This document shows, piece after piece, positions 1-7,099 of a stretch of 42,554 bases of DNA; the first letter of the stretch is position 1; every line of letters starts with the position of its first letter. The notes under the pieces are model-generated. The model was not told where the DNA came from, ran no database searches, and worked only from the letters and a program-made list of their open reading frames with translations. The translations under genes and the position numbers were made by a program. This DNA is from Lachnospiraceae bacterium (lineage in GTDB: Bacteria > Bacillota > Clostridia > Lachnospirales > Lachnospiraceae), in contig JAFTQM010000042.1 in assembly GCA_017462755.1 (NCBI GenBank), forward strand, positions 1 through 42,554, given 5' to 3'.

Positions 1-945
1 ACACTTCGTTTCCGATATTCCTGCCAACTGATACAGCTCTGCAATTTCCTTCTTTAACGAACTAAGACTCGCATAGACCTCCTTCAGACTCTCTACTCTC
101 TCTGCAAACATAGAAAGCAGCTCCATCTGACGGTCAAAGTTTCCAATCTCACTCTTCTTTCTGGAAAGCTCGATGAGCTTATCCTTCATCTCCAGCAGGG
201 TCTTAGACATACTGTCATCCGACTCCAGACCGCCGCGCAGCCGGAAGGACTTCTGAATGATTTCTTCAATCAGCAAATCCTCCACAACCTTTCTGGTTGT
301 GCGGTAATTGGTTTCGAAATAGGTTCTTACATGACCCTCTGTTTTATTGATACCGCGAATAATTTCCCACTCGCTCTCATACAGACCATAATCCGCAATA
401 AAGCTCTGATATTCGCCCTTACGGTCAAAGATTCGCACCACCAGCGAATTGTCCCGTTCGAGCTCCTTCAAATATTTGCGCAGACCGCTGTAGGTAATCT
501 TCTCTTTGTTCTTTACCAATGGCAGATTCCGAATATCATTATCATTGTACTGCCGATAAAAAATACAATAATTGAAATATTCAATAGAAGCCGTCTCTTT
601 GCGCTCCTCTTCCGCATTCTGCGCCTTTCTCGCACAAAAACCGGTCGTCATATATCGAAAACCATCCACCACATCGCAGTCGTCCAACTTCCACTCAATC
701 AGAGAATGAATCGTCTGGCTGCCATCTCCGGTACGAAACAGCTTTTCGACCGGCTGCTTATCATCCAACGAACAATTCGGCAGCACTGTCTGCAGCATCA
801 AAAGCATCAGCACACTTTTACCACCGCCATTGGCAAGGTCATAAAGCATATTATGTCCGAACGGCTTTAACAGAAAATCCTCATAGGACTGCGTTCCGAA
901 ATTATATTTTACATTGTTTACCCGAATCCGGTTTATGTGAGGCAT
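1..945 (-). CDS. SMC-like ATPase, JetC/MukB-type (3' part outside window)
   Basis: I translated the reverse strand from the ATG at 945, which has an AGAAAGGA ribosome binding site; the frame stays open to base 1, giving 315 residues of a truncated protein. A P-loop NGGGKS lies at residues 39-44, after a short beta-rich start, as in the ATPase head of SMC-like proteins such as JetC and MukB. From about residue 230 the sequence becomes charged and helical, as expected where the coiled-coil arm begins. The Walker B and signature motifs would lie outside the window. It is the fourth gene of an operon after a CNB-like gene, a JetA-family gene and a small JetB-like gene, 42 bases after the last. 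By analogy with Wadjet it would be the loop-extruding motor. A JetD nuclease, if present, would be beyond base 1. The ATPase nature is clear; the exact Wadjet type is inferred from neighbours. Confidence 0.8.
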   Translation of the reverse strand, partial: MPHINRIRVNNVKYNFGTQSYEDFLLKPFGHNMLYDLANGGGKSVLMLLMLQTVLPNCSLDDKQPVEKLFRTGDGSQTIHSLIEWKLDDCDVVDGFRYMTTGFCARKAQNAEEERKETASIEYFNYCIFYRQYNDNDIRNLPLVKNKEKITYSGLRKYLKELERDNSLVVRIFDRKGEYQSFIADYGLYESEWEIIRGINKTEGHVRTYFETNYRTTRKVVEDLLIEEIIQKSFRLRGGLESDDSMSKTLLEMKDKLIELSRKKSEIGNFDRQMELLSMFAERVESLKEVYASLSSLKKEIAELYQLAGISETKC

Positions 946-987
946 CGTAGTATTCCTTTCTCATCACTCTTGCAGTTCTTCTCGCTT

Positions 988-1710
988 TTATTCCTCAAGC
1001 TCGTCTCGTTTTACTTCACGCAGAATCTCGTACAACCGTCCGCGCTCTTCCTCAAAATAGCACTTTATCAGACCGTGAAACCGTCCGGTCGGATAATATC
1101 GTTCTCCGGACTCTACAAACAAATTCTGTGCCAGCAGGAAGTTAAACACCAGCTTCACAAAGCTGGTTCTGGAGCCGCGTCCGGCTCTGGTTCCGGTTTC
1201 CTCGTTTACGGTTACCGGCAGCTCGTCCCAAGTCATTGCCAGCAATTCAAAGCTCTCTTCCTCCTGCTCATTCTTTACAATCAGTCTGGTACGGTCAATC
1301 ATATTCGAAAGCATCATATCCACTGCAGTTACAATCTCCGCTACCCGCACATATTCTGCAAAGGTATAGGTCGCAGAATCATTATAAAAATGCAACATAA
1401 TATTATAAATCACAAAATAAGCCAGATACAGCTCCCGATTCCAGCGCAGACCCATCAGACGCTTCAGCTCGTCATTGCTGTATCCGAATACTTTATTTCC
1501 GGTTCCCGCCGTCAGATACAAACCGTAATTATATTCATACAGCTTCAAATTCAGCTGCTTCACCATACGATCCACAATCTCTGCCACCTCTGCATTCTGA
1601 TTGTAGGCTTCATACAATGCCGTATTTTTCCCGGCCTCAAGGCTCACTTCATTTCCGGTAATCAATGCTCCAAAAATCTCCATTGCCTTTTCCAGATTCC
1701 TGCCGTCCAT
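988..1710 (-). CDS. JetB-like small subunit (DUF6063-like) of SMC complex
   Basis: 240 residues, starting at an ATG with an AGGAGGAAGGA ribosome binding site. It is soluble, with no signal peptide or membrane segment, is mostly helical by composition, and ends in an acidic/basic tail. The C-terminal half (about residues 165-225) looks like a winged-helix fold of the kaiso/kleisin-partner type used by MukE and JetB, but this is a judgement from pattern, not a search. It sits 28 bases after the JetA-family gene and 42 before the SMC-like ATPase, the usual A-B-C order of Wadjet operons. From memory it resembles DUF6063 proteins, which accompany JetA-family proteins in clostridia. No catalytic motif is visible. 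The expected role is a KITE-like subunit bridging the kleisin-like JetA to the ATPase heads. Confidence 0.65.
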   Translation of the reverse strand: MDGRNLEKAMEIFGALITGNEVSLEAGKNTALYEAYNQNAEVAEIVDRMVKQLNLKLYEYNYGLYLTAGTGNKVFGYSNDELKRLMGLRWNRELYLAYFVIYNIMLHFYNDSATYTFAEYVRVAEIVTAVDMMLSNMIDRTRLIVKNEQEEESFELLAMTWDELPVTVNEETGTRAGRGSRTSFVKLVFNFLLAQNLFVESGERYYPTGRFHGLIKCYFEEERGRLYEILREVKRDELEE

Positions 1711-1738
1711 TTCTTGTCCTTCCTCCTGTTACGGTTTA

Positions 1739-3328
1739 TCATCCGCGAATAAATTCCAGATTCGTCGTTACAAATTCGCAATTTTTATTTCTGCTCTCAA
1801 AACGATGCAGCAATTCTTCCTCTTCCTGCAAACTACCCATTGCTTCCTCCGGCTCCTTCGTCATATCTGACAACAGCCGTACCCGAAATCTGAGCCCGCG
1901 ATATTTGCGGTCGCCCGACTCTAACAGCATCTTTGCCAGAATTCCTTCCAAGAAGGTGTCCTGCTTTTTGCGCAGCTCCGTAAGGTCATACTCCCGTTTC
2001 TGACACAAATGCACCAGAAACGAATAATAATCGCTGTTACGGAATATTTCATCAAAATACTTGTCCTCCAGTATCTTGTTAAACTCCTTCAAATCAAACC
2101 GCTCCCGAACAAGCAGAGTATCCAGTAATGTCTTCAGTATCGCATGATAATTGCTTCCGATGCGCTCCTCTTCAATTTCATCCTCAAAGCGGTACATTAC
2201 TTCTTCGCCTTCCTCTACCTTCTCTGCCACCTCATCCTCCTTGACCGGTGCATTCAAAAGCTCGTCCACACTGCCAACCGCAAAAAACTTTCCAGTGTGC
2301 GGCTTGAACAGCGGCAACACCAGTGTCGAGAGCAGAGAGGCATCGTTCTGCTCCTTCGCTTTCTCTGCAAAGCTGCGGAAATCAAACGCATTTCGTAATC
2401 TGCTGTATTTGAATTTGTGTATAATCTCATCGGCACGCACCTGCAGCTCCATGCAATCTGCCAGCAGTCTGCCGTGATTCATCATTGCCTTTTTTAACTC
2501 GGTATCCAACAAAAAAATTTCCTGCAATCCGGATTCTCTTGTATCAATTGCCTGTTCCGCCTTCTGTCTGGCATTCTCCGTCAGCTCACGATTGCGCTGA
2601 AACGCCTTTTGCTCCTCCTTGAACCAGCGGATTCCGGTACAATTAAACTCCTCCAATGCCTTGACTCCTTCAAAGACATTGTAGCTCATAATCAGCAGCA
2701 CCTCTTTTTTGCGCTGGCGCAATCGGTTTACTTCGCTGTTCATCCGGCGTACCACATCAATACCGCCGCGAAAATTCTTCGTCTGTATCATCTTCTCCAG
2801 CAGCAGCTGTTCAATATTAATCCGGCTCTCTTCCTGTATTTCCTTCGTATCCAGATAAAATTCAATCGCATCCGCAGTGATATAATATACCACATTTCCG
2901 GCAGACAAACCACTGTCCACCAGCTTCATGCGCGCTGTCTTTCGCTTCTTATCTGCCGGGTCAAAATACTCCATCGAGAATGGTTTACCGTCATTTCGAA
3001 TCTTATCAAAAAGATACTCTGTCAGCTCCTTTTCCTCTTCCTCCGGCAAATGCAGCTCAAAATCTCTCTGCAGCAAAACAGCAAGAAAAGAATGCACCTG
3101 CTTTAAGGTAACATCCTTTTCATTAAAGTTATTCTCTTCAATCAAAAAGCGCAGCAGTGCCATCGTGATATAGCCCATGTCCAGAAAGGCGTATTTTCCC
3201 TCCTTGAACTGCCCCAGGCTTGCCGCCTGTAGGCAGAAGAAGGGATAATACTTCCGTAAATTCGACATACGCTCGCCATGATTATCTATTATGTCATTCG
3301 TCAGACGATATTCTATTTCCTCACTCAT
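1739..3328 (-). CDS. jetA: JetA-family protein (DUF5716-like), kleisin-like subunit
   Basis: 529 residues, ATG start with an AGGAAGGA ribosome binding site 21 bases after the upstream stop. The N-terminal ~110 residues look like a helical winged-helix region (motif YYPFFCLQAASLG). Residues about 170-320 are long, charged and helical, with a likely coiled coil. An acidic stretch near residues 370-385 (rich in E, including EKVEEGEEV) precedes a helical C-terminal domain. This matches, as I remember it, the family annotated as Wadjet anti-phage protein JetA. In Wadjet and MukBEF-like complexes this subunit is the kleisin that closes the SMC ring. It lies between the CNB-like gene and the JetB-like gene. 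There are no membrane segments or enzyme motifs. An alternative is a housekeeping MukF/MksF-like role rather than plasmid defence; sequence alone cannot separate the two. Confidence 0.75.
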   Translation of the reverse strand: MSEEIEYRLTNDIIDNHGERMSNLRKYYPFFCLQAASLGQFKEGKYAFLDMGYITMALLRFLIEENNFNEKDVTLKQVHSFLAVLLQRDFELHLPEEEEKELTEYLFDKIRNDGKPFSMEYFDPADKKRKTARMKLVDSGLSAGNVVYYITADAIEFYLDTKEIQEESRINIEQLLLEKMIQTKNFRGGIDVVRRMNSEVNRLRQRKKEVLLIMSYNVFEGVKALEEFNCTGIRWFKEEQKAFQRNRELTENARQKAEQAIDTRESGLQEIFLLDTELKKAMMNHGRLLADCMELQVRADEIIHKFKYSRLRNAFDFRSFAEKAKEQNDASLLSTLVLPLFKPHTGKFFAVGSVDELLNAPVKEDEVAEKVEEGEEVMYRFEDEIEEERIGSNYHAILKTLLDTLLVRERFDLKEFNKILEDKYFDEIFRNSDYYSFLVHLCQKREYDLTELRKKQDTFLEGILAKMLLESGDRKYRGLRFRVRLLSDMTKEPEEAMGSLQEEEELLHRFESRNKNCEFVTTNLEFIRG

Positions 3329-3349
3329 CTGCTGCTAATCCTTCCTGTC

Positions 3350-5689
3350 CTAATTGTTCTGATAATACTCCAGCGTTGCCAGAACCTCTGCCGGCACCTC
3401 TCCCTTGTTTTCTTTGGTAATCATGCGAATTCTCTGCTCCAGCTCATGGATATGCTTTGCCCGCTCTCTGTTTCCACGCGCCATCGCTTCTTCAAAAATC
3501 GGCTGTCCGCCAAGTCTGGTGCGGATTTCTGCCGGGAATGGACACCAGGTTGCCAGAATTTCTCGTACCGGCTTGTTCAGACGCATCGCACCGGTCGATT
3601 CATTTCGAATCCATACCTCATAGTCCATTACAAAAATCTCGCGGGTATTGTTCTTGCCCTTCTGAATCTGCAGCTTTACTTTTTCCTTGCGTTCCTCCGA
3701 AAGCTCATGATTCTTACGATAAAACTGCAGGTAATCACAATATTCCGACGTTAAGGAATGGTATTTGATATTGTTCCAGCTGCCACCCTGCAAGAAACGG
3801 CAGAGCTCCCAACGGAACCGTCCAAACAGTCGAACCACTGCATTGTCTAACACATCCGTCAGGAAAATCGGCAATACAAATCTTCCCGGCAAATCACGCC
3901 GCTTCGCCGCACATTCCTGCCACATGGATACTCTGCTGCCGACCATCGGCATCAAAATAAAATCCGGATAAATTTCCTTCATAATATAAATCGTATCTAC
4001 GCCTGCTTCCGGCTTCGTAAACAAAATATCTCGGTAAAATGCTCCGAAATCAACCTGCTTTACGCGCTCTACCGCAGCCAAAAGGCGTTCTGCCGAAACA
4101 AAATGATGCTCCGGCGCCGGCGGCATCATATCGTGATGAAGCACCGGAACAAAGGATGTTACCTGTCCGTTCACTACACGGTTATTGCTTACAAAGAAAT
4201 TTTGAATCTCAAAATGCAGCTTCGCGCGTCGGTCGGATGCCATCTCCTTCTCCTGCGCATCCGTAATCTGATTCTGCTTCCGCAAGGAACGAACATAGTC
4301 CGTATAATCCATATCCAAATCATTCTTCGACGGCTCTCGTCTTCCCTCGTAAATAGCTACCAGCCACTCACGCAGCGTGTACACCGTGCAATGACCATAT
4401 GCGCCAGAAAATGACTCCTGCAGCTTTTCCAACAAAAAGCAGACATCCTCTTCTTCCAACAGTTCTTCACTCAGATAGCCGAAGTTCAAGAACAATTCAA
4501 CTGCCAATGGAAGCTCCGCCTGCTGATACGCTTTCAAAAAGGTCGCCTCATACAACGGATAAAACAGTGAAGCGATTCCATGCTTTAATTTTCTTACCGC
4601 ATCATCGGTAGAATTTCTATCCTTCAAGCCTGCAAAGTTGTGAATCATAGTGCGCAGCTGCTCAGCCTTCACATCCTCAAAGCCTGCATATGTAACAATC
4701 TGTCCCAGTGAATTCTTCAATTCAGCCAGCTGGTCATCCGTCGTAACCATTTCCACGCTCTCTTGCGGAACACTCTTTCCTCCGGTCAAAAGTGCCGTAT
4801 AGAGCTGTTCTAATCTATTTCGGTCGATTGACAGCTCCCTACCGGTTTTTTGCTCAATCAAATCCTCCAAGGAATTCAGCAAATCCATACATTCATCAAT
4901 CTTACCGCTGACCCGCGCATAGTACTCATCTGCGCCTTCTCGTTTCGCCAATATCAATGCCAGACGAATCAAGCTGTCAAACAAGCCTTCGTTCTGCTCA
5001 TTCGCAAGACACTGCAGCAGCCCTTCCAGATAATCGACTGCTTCCATATTTTCAATCGTCAATTCCGCAATTACTCCGGCACCCTGCTCCACCGGAAAAA
5101 GCGCCAACGCACTGCCGCAGCTGTAAAAGCTCTTCATAATCTCAAGCGGCACCGCAGCACTCTCCTTGAAAAACTCCAGCTTCTTCGTGTCCAGCATGGA
5201 TACGTTTTCATACGGCTCTAACTGCTCAATCATCTGCTGCTTCGCCGAAAGTACTCCGGTGGCTGCTGCAATTTTCAGATACTCCTGATAACAGTCACAT
5301 ATCCATTCATAGCCTTCCATGGCTTTCTTTTTGAATTCATCCTGCGCCTTGCAAACTCCGTTGATATAGCGTACCACCGAATACATCAGCAAACCGCGAT
5401 AATCCTTATTTCCTGCAAGCAATCGTTCCAGAACCGATATTCCCTCTGCCGCAAATGCATAAACCACAATATCGTCCAGCGCCTGATAATTGCTCAGATA
5501 CCGCCCCATATAGATATCCTGAATACCAAGAAAGCTTCCGTTTCCGACTACAACACGGCTTCCCTGATTGCACAATTCCACTCTGCCCTTTAATACAACA
5601 CAGATGTAATTGGGTCTTTCCCCTTCTTGAAAAAATACAGTGCCTTTTGCAATTTCATTCATTTCATTTATTTTTAATGCAATCCCCAT
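3350..5689 (-). CDS. Large protein with N-terminal cyclic-nucleotide-binding-like domain, first gene of SMC operon
   Basis: 779 residues, ATG start preceded by AGAAAGGA. Residues ~12-95 look like a CRP-type cyclic-nucleotide-binding beta barrel: GTVFFQEGERPNYICVVLKG is the typical entry strand pair, followed by a GxxSFLGIQD turn. The phosphate-binding cassette that binds cAMP (consensus FGE...R(S/T)A) is not recognisable, so the ligand may differ or be absent. No helix-turn-helix follows; instead there are ~680 mostly helical residues that I cannot assign, ending in a conserved-looking region near 500-640 (motifs DTIYIMKEIYPDFILMPMVG and FGRFRWELCRFLQGG). It is clearly the leader gene of the JetA/JetB/JetC-like operon, yet it is not one of the four standard Wadjet subunits and lacks the JetD Toprim/DUF2220 look. 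A sensor or regulatory subunit of the SMC complex is my inference. Confidence 0.7.
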   Translation of the reverse strand: MGIALKINEMNEIAKGTVFFQEGERPNYICVVLKGRVELCNQGSRVVVGNGSFLGIQDIYMGRYLSNYQALDDIVVYAFAAEGISVLERLLAGNKDYRGLLMYSVVRYINGVCKAQDEFKKKAMEGYEWICDCYQEYLKIAAATGVLSAKQQMIEQLEPYENVSMLDTKKLEFFKESAAVPLEIMKSFYSCGSALALFPVEQGAGVIAELTIENMEAVDYLEGLLQCLANEQNEGLFDSLIRLALILAKREGADEYYARVSGKIDECMDLLNSLEDLIEQKTGRELSIDRNRLEQLYTALLTGGKSVPQESVEMVTTDDQLAELKNSLGQIVTYAGFEDVKAEQLRTMIHNFAGLKDRNSTDDAVRKLKHGIASLFYPLYEATFLKAYQQAELPLAVELFLNFGYLSEELLEEEDVCFLLEKLQESFSGAYGHCTVYTLREWLVAIYEGRREPSKNDLDMDYTDYVRSLRKQNQITDAQEKEMASDRRAKLHFEIQNFFVSNNRVVNGQVTSFVPVLHHDMMPPAPEHHFVSAERLLAAVERVKQVDFGAFYRDILFTKPEAGVDTIYIMKEIYPDFILMPMVGSRVSMWQECAAKRRDLPGRFVLPIFLTDVLDNAVVRLFGRFRWELCRFLQGGSWNNIKYHSLTSEYCDYLQFYRKNHELSEERKEKVKLQIQKGKNNTREIFVMDYEVWIRNESTGAMRLNKPVREILATWCPFPAEIRTRLGGQPIFEEAMARGNRERAKHIHELEQRIRMITKENKGEVPAEVLATLEYYQNN

Positions 5690-5765
5690 ATCACTTATAT
5701 CCTTTCTCTAAAAAAATACCGTATTTCTGTCGTTGCTCTTTTGCCTTCCTCGTTCCTCCGGCGGC

Positions 5766-5794
5766 ACCCGGATAACCCTTCGGCTCATCCGGGT
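5766..5794. repeat. 8-bp inverted repeat in the SMC-operon leader
   Basis: ACCCGGAT at 5766-5773 is repeated inverted at 5787-5794 with a 13-base loop containing CTTCGG. It falls within the untranslated leader between the predicted promoter (5889-5917) and the start codon at 5689, so the mRNA would form this hairpin. No T-run follows, so it is not a standard terminator. It may be part of a leader regulatory structure or a dispersed intergenic repeat. Confidence 0.6.
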
Positions 5795-5808
5795 CGCTTC
5801 GCTCCTTC

Positions 5809-5869
5809 TAAGCATCACAAAGCCATCATCTGCTCAAGCGAGCTTGGCAGATGATGGTTTGGATGCTTA
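5809..5869. repeat. Long imperfect hairpin at 5' end of SMC-operon leader
   Basis: Left arm segments TAAGCATC (5809-5816), CAAA (5818-5821) and CCATCATCTGC (5823-5833) pair with GCAGATGATGG (5847-5857), TTTG (5858-5861) and GATGCTTA (5862-5869). That is about 23 base pairs with two single-base bulges, and the loop contains CAAGC/GCTTG, which can extend the pairing. It begins roughly a dozen bases after the predicted start of the SMC-operon transcript. A stem at the very 5' end of an mRNA often protects against decay; a miniature repeat element is the alternative. Confidence 0.7.
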
Positions 5870-5888
5870 GACTCCGCCCTTTACGAAC

Positions 5889-5917
5889 ATTATACCCTAG
5901 TTTTGCGAATACGGAAA
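5889..5917 (-). promoter_or_regulatory. Predicted promoter of the SMC-like operon
   Basis: On the minus strand a perfect TATAAT (5889-5894) follows a 17-base spacer from TTTCCG (5912-5917), which is a weak -35. The start would be near 5882, leaving a leader of about 190 bases with two hairpins before the CNB-like gene. The weak -35 suggests dependence on an activator or low constitutive expression. Confidence 0.5.
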
Positions 5918-5938
5918 GAGATTTTGTTAAAAAGGTGC

Positions 5939-5969
5939 AAAAAAATCCGATTATCACAGGATAATCGGA
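5939..5969 (-). terminator. Rho-independent terminator of the SRP RNA gene
   Basis: On the minus strand TCCGATTATC (from 5969) pairs perfectly with GATAATCGGA across a CTGT loop, followed at once by a run of seven T (5945-5939). It lies just after the 3' strand of the SRP RNA closing stem. Confidence 0.85.
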
Positions 5970-5984
5970 CAATATACTTTTAAA

Positions 5985-6287
5985 TTCCGCGCGATGTGCT
6001 TTGAACAATCCCCACAAACGTTACCTCTACAGTTAACTCGGTCCAGGCAACCTTACGGCACATGAGAGTGTCTACTTAGTGCTGCTGCATTCCTGCCCTG
6101 ACACGGTTCATAGATTCCCATTGCGCAAGACCCAAACGTCAACATCACTTATAGAGGGCTGCTTCACAGAAAACTGCCCGAGGCGCATCATCACCCCTGC
6201 TGTAGCGGGTTGCAGGTACAGGGCACCGCTATCTCCCCGGCTGCGCGGAAACTTTCTGACATTTTGATTCGCACAAACGATAGTGCA
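5985..6287 (-). ncRNA. ffs: Signal recognition particle RNA, large bacterial type with Alu domain
   Basis: Read on the minus strand, the 3' half holds the conserved SRP helix-8 apical loop with GTCAGGGCAGGAATGCAGCA, including the GGAA tetraloop. The 5' half holds GCCGGGGAGATAGCGGTGCC and CCTGTACCTGCAACCCGCTA, which match the Alu domain of Bacillus/Clostridium SRP RNA. The ends pair: TTCCGCGC near the 5' end (6250-6243) and GCGCGGAA at the 3' end (5992-5985). Together with the promoter at 6294-6322 this predicts an RNA of about 300 bases, close to the ~270 of B. subtilis. It binds Ffh and the Alu-domain partner for co-translational membrane targeting. The 5' end is set from the promoter and the 3' end from the closing stem; either could shift by some 10 bases. 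Open frames across this stretch are spurious. Confidence 0.93.
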
Positions 6288-6293
6288 AGGTTA

Positions 6294-6322
6294 AGTATAC
6301 TTACTTTTCAAATTTCTGTCAA
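6294..6322 (-). promoter_or_regulatory. Strong promoter of the SRP RNA gene
   Basis: On the minus strand TTGACA (6322-6317), a 17-base spacer and TATACT (6299-6294) form a nearly ideal housekeeping sigma promoter, as expected for an abundant stable RNA. Start predicted near 6287. Confidence 0.85.
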
Positions 6323-6363
6323 GGCAGAAATTTTTCCTTTTTGTAAAACTTTCATTCCTCGTT

Positions 6364-6879
6364 TCACTCCACCCCATTCTTCCGAATCCTCACATAATAC
6401 TTCTCTTCATCCTCATGATGGATATATCCGCCATTCTTTAACATAACACGCAACGATGCCGGATTATCTTTATTTACACGCAAATAAATCTCATCCTCCG
6501 GAACAATCTGTTTCGCCATCTGCAAAGTCAAACGAAGTCCTTCCGTGCCATATCCGCGTCCCCGATATTCCTTACTGACAAAATATCCGATATGACCCGC
6601 TCCGGTTCTCAGTGATTCACAAAGATGATGCCGTATACGAAACTCCCCTACAATCTCCTCATCGTCCCAAAGAAACAAAAAGGTCTCCGGAACATATCCT
6701 TCCGGCAAATTTTCCCCTTTCTCATAAGCAATCATTGTATTTAACGCTTTTTCTTCAAACTCTTCGCGCAAAATTCCATGCCATTCATTCAGGAATCCAT
6801 TTTCATCCACCGGCAGATCACGAACAAAGAAATACTCTTTTTCCACATCCTCATGATTCGCAGCCTTTAAATACAGCAT
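6364..6879 (-). CDS. GNAT-family N-acetyltransferase
   Basis: 171 residues, ATG start with AAAGGGGAT upstream. The acetyl-CoA binding signature is clear: strand AGHIGYFVSKEYRGRGYGTEG (the R-G-R-G-Y-G pyrophosphate loop is at about 110-115), then helix LRLTLQMAKQ, a strand IYLRVNKDNPASLRVMLKNGGY typical of GNAT motif B, and the closing strand. It is a single-domain cytosolic enzyme of usual length for the family. The substrate cannot be read from the sequence; the layout recalls small-molecule or aminoglycoside-like acetyltransferases rather than RimI. It is transcribed alone from a good promoter at 6909-6937, with its 3' end 41 bases before the SRP RNA promoter element, on the same strand. 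Confidence 0.88.
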   Translation of the reverse strand: MLYLKAANHEDVEKEYFFVRDLPVDENGFLNEWHGILREEFEEKALNTMIAYEKGENLPEGYVPETFLFLWDDEEIVGEFRIRHHLCESLRTGAGHIGYFVSKEYRGRGYGTEGLRLTLQMAKQIVPEDEIYLRVNKDNPASLRVMLKNGGYIHHEDEEKYYVRIRKNGVE

Positions 6880-6908
6880 AACACCATCCCCTTTCTGAAT
6901 TAAGCCGG

Positions 6909-6937
6909 ATTATACCACAGTAAATAATATTTTACAA
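6909..6937 (-). promoter_or_regulatory. Predicted promoter of the 6364-6879 acetyltransferase
   Basis: Minus strand TTGTAA (6937-6932), 17-base spacer, TATAAT (6914-6909). Start near 6902, about 20 bases before the ATG. It is back-to-back with the plus-strand promoter at 6950-6978. Confidence 0.65.
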
Positions 6938-6938
6938 C

Positions 6939-6960
6939 GAAAAAAGCATTTGCTTTTTTC
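6939..6960. repeat. Perfect palindrome between divergent promoters
   Basis: GAAAAAAGCA, TT spacer, TGCTTTTTTC: a 10-bp perfect inverted repeat that overlaps the -35 of the plus-strand promoter and adjoins the -35 of the minus-strand promoter. It could be an operator controlling both genes, or simply an A/T-tract insulator. Its 2-base spacer is too short for a normal RNA terminator hairpin unless the loop opens. Confidence 0.5.
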
Positions 6961-6978
6961 ATTCCATTCCAGTATAAT
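6950..6978 (+). promoter_or_regulatory. Predicted promoter of the Rpn/tadA/nrdG-like gene group
   Basis: TTGCTT (6950-6955), 17-base spacer, perfect TATAAT (6973-6978). Start near 6985, giving a ~115-base leader before the ATG at 7100. Confidence 0.5.
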
Positions 6979-7099
6979 AAGCTTACGTTTTATCATAACG
7001 TATTCTAATTTTCTACGATTTTTTCTTAAATCCCCCATTGCACCAATGTGCAATCCATTATTTTCACCTATTCAATTCTTTTATACGGAAGGAGATTTT

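Noticed and set aside
937-5775. Long plus-strand open frames opposite the SMC-like operon (for example 937-1752 and 3278-3754)
   Set aside because: They mirror the minus-strand genes, read as odd Leu/His/Gln-rich proteins, and lack ribosome binding sites; the minus-strand genes have domain motifs and proper starts.
5826-6446. Small open frames across the 5.8-6.4 kb region on both strands
   Set aside because: They overlap the SRP RNA gene, its terminator, its promoter or the SMC-operon leader, have no ribosome binding site and no protein family resemblance.
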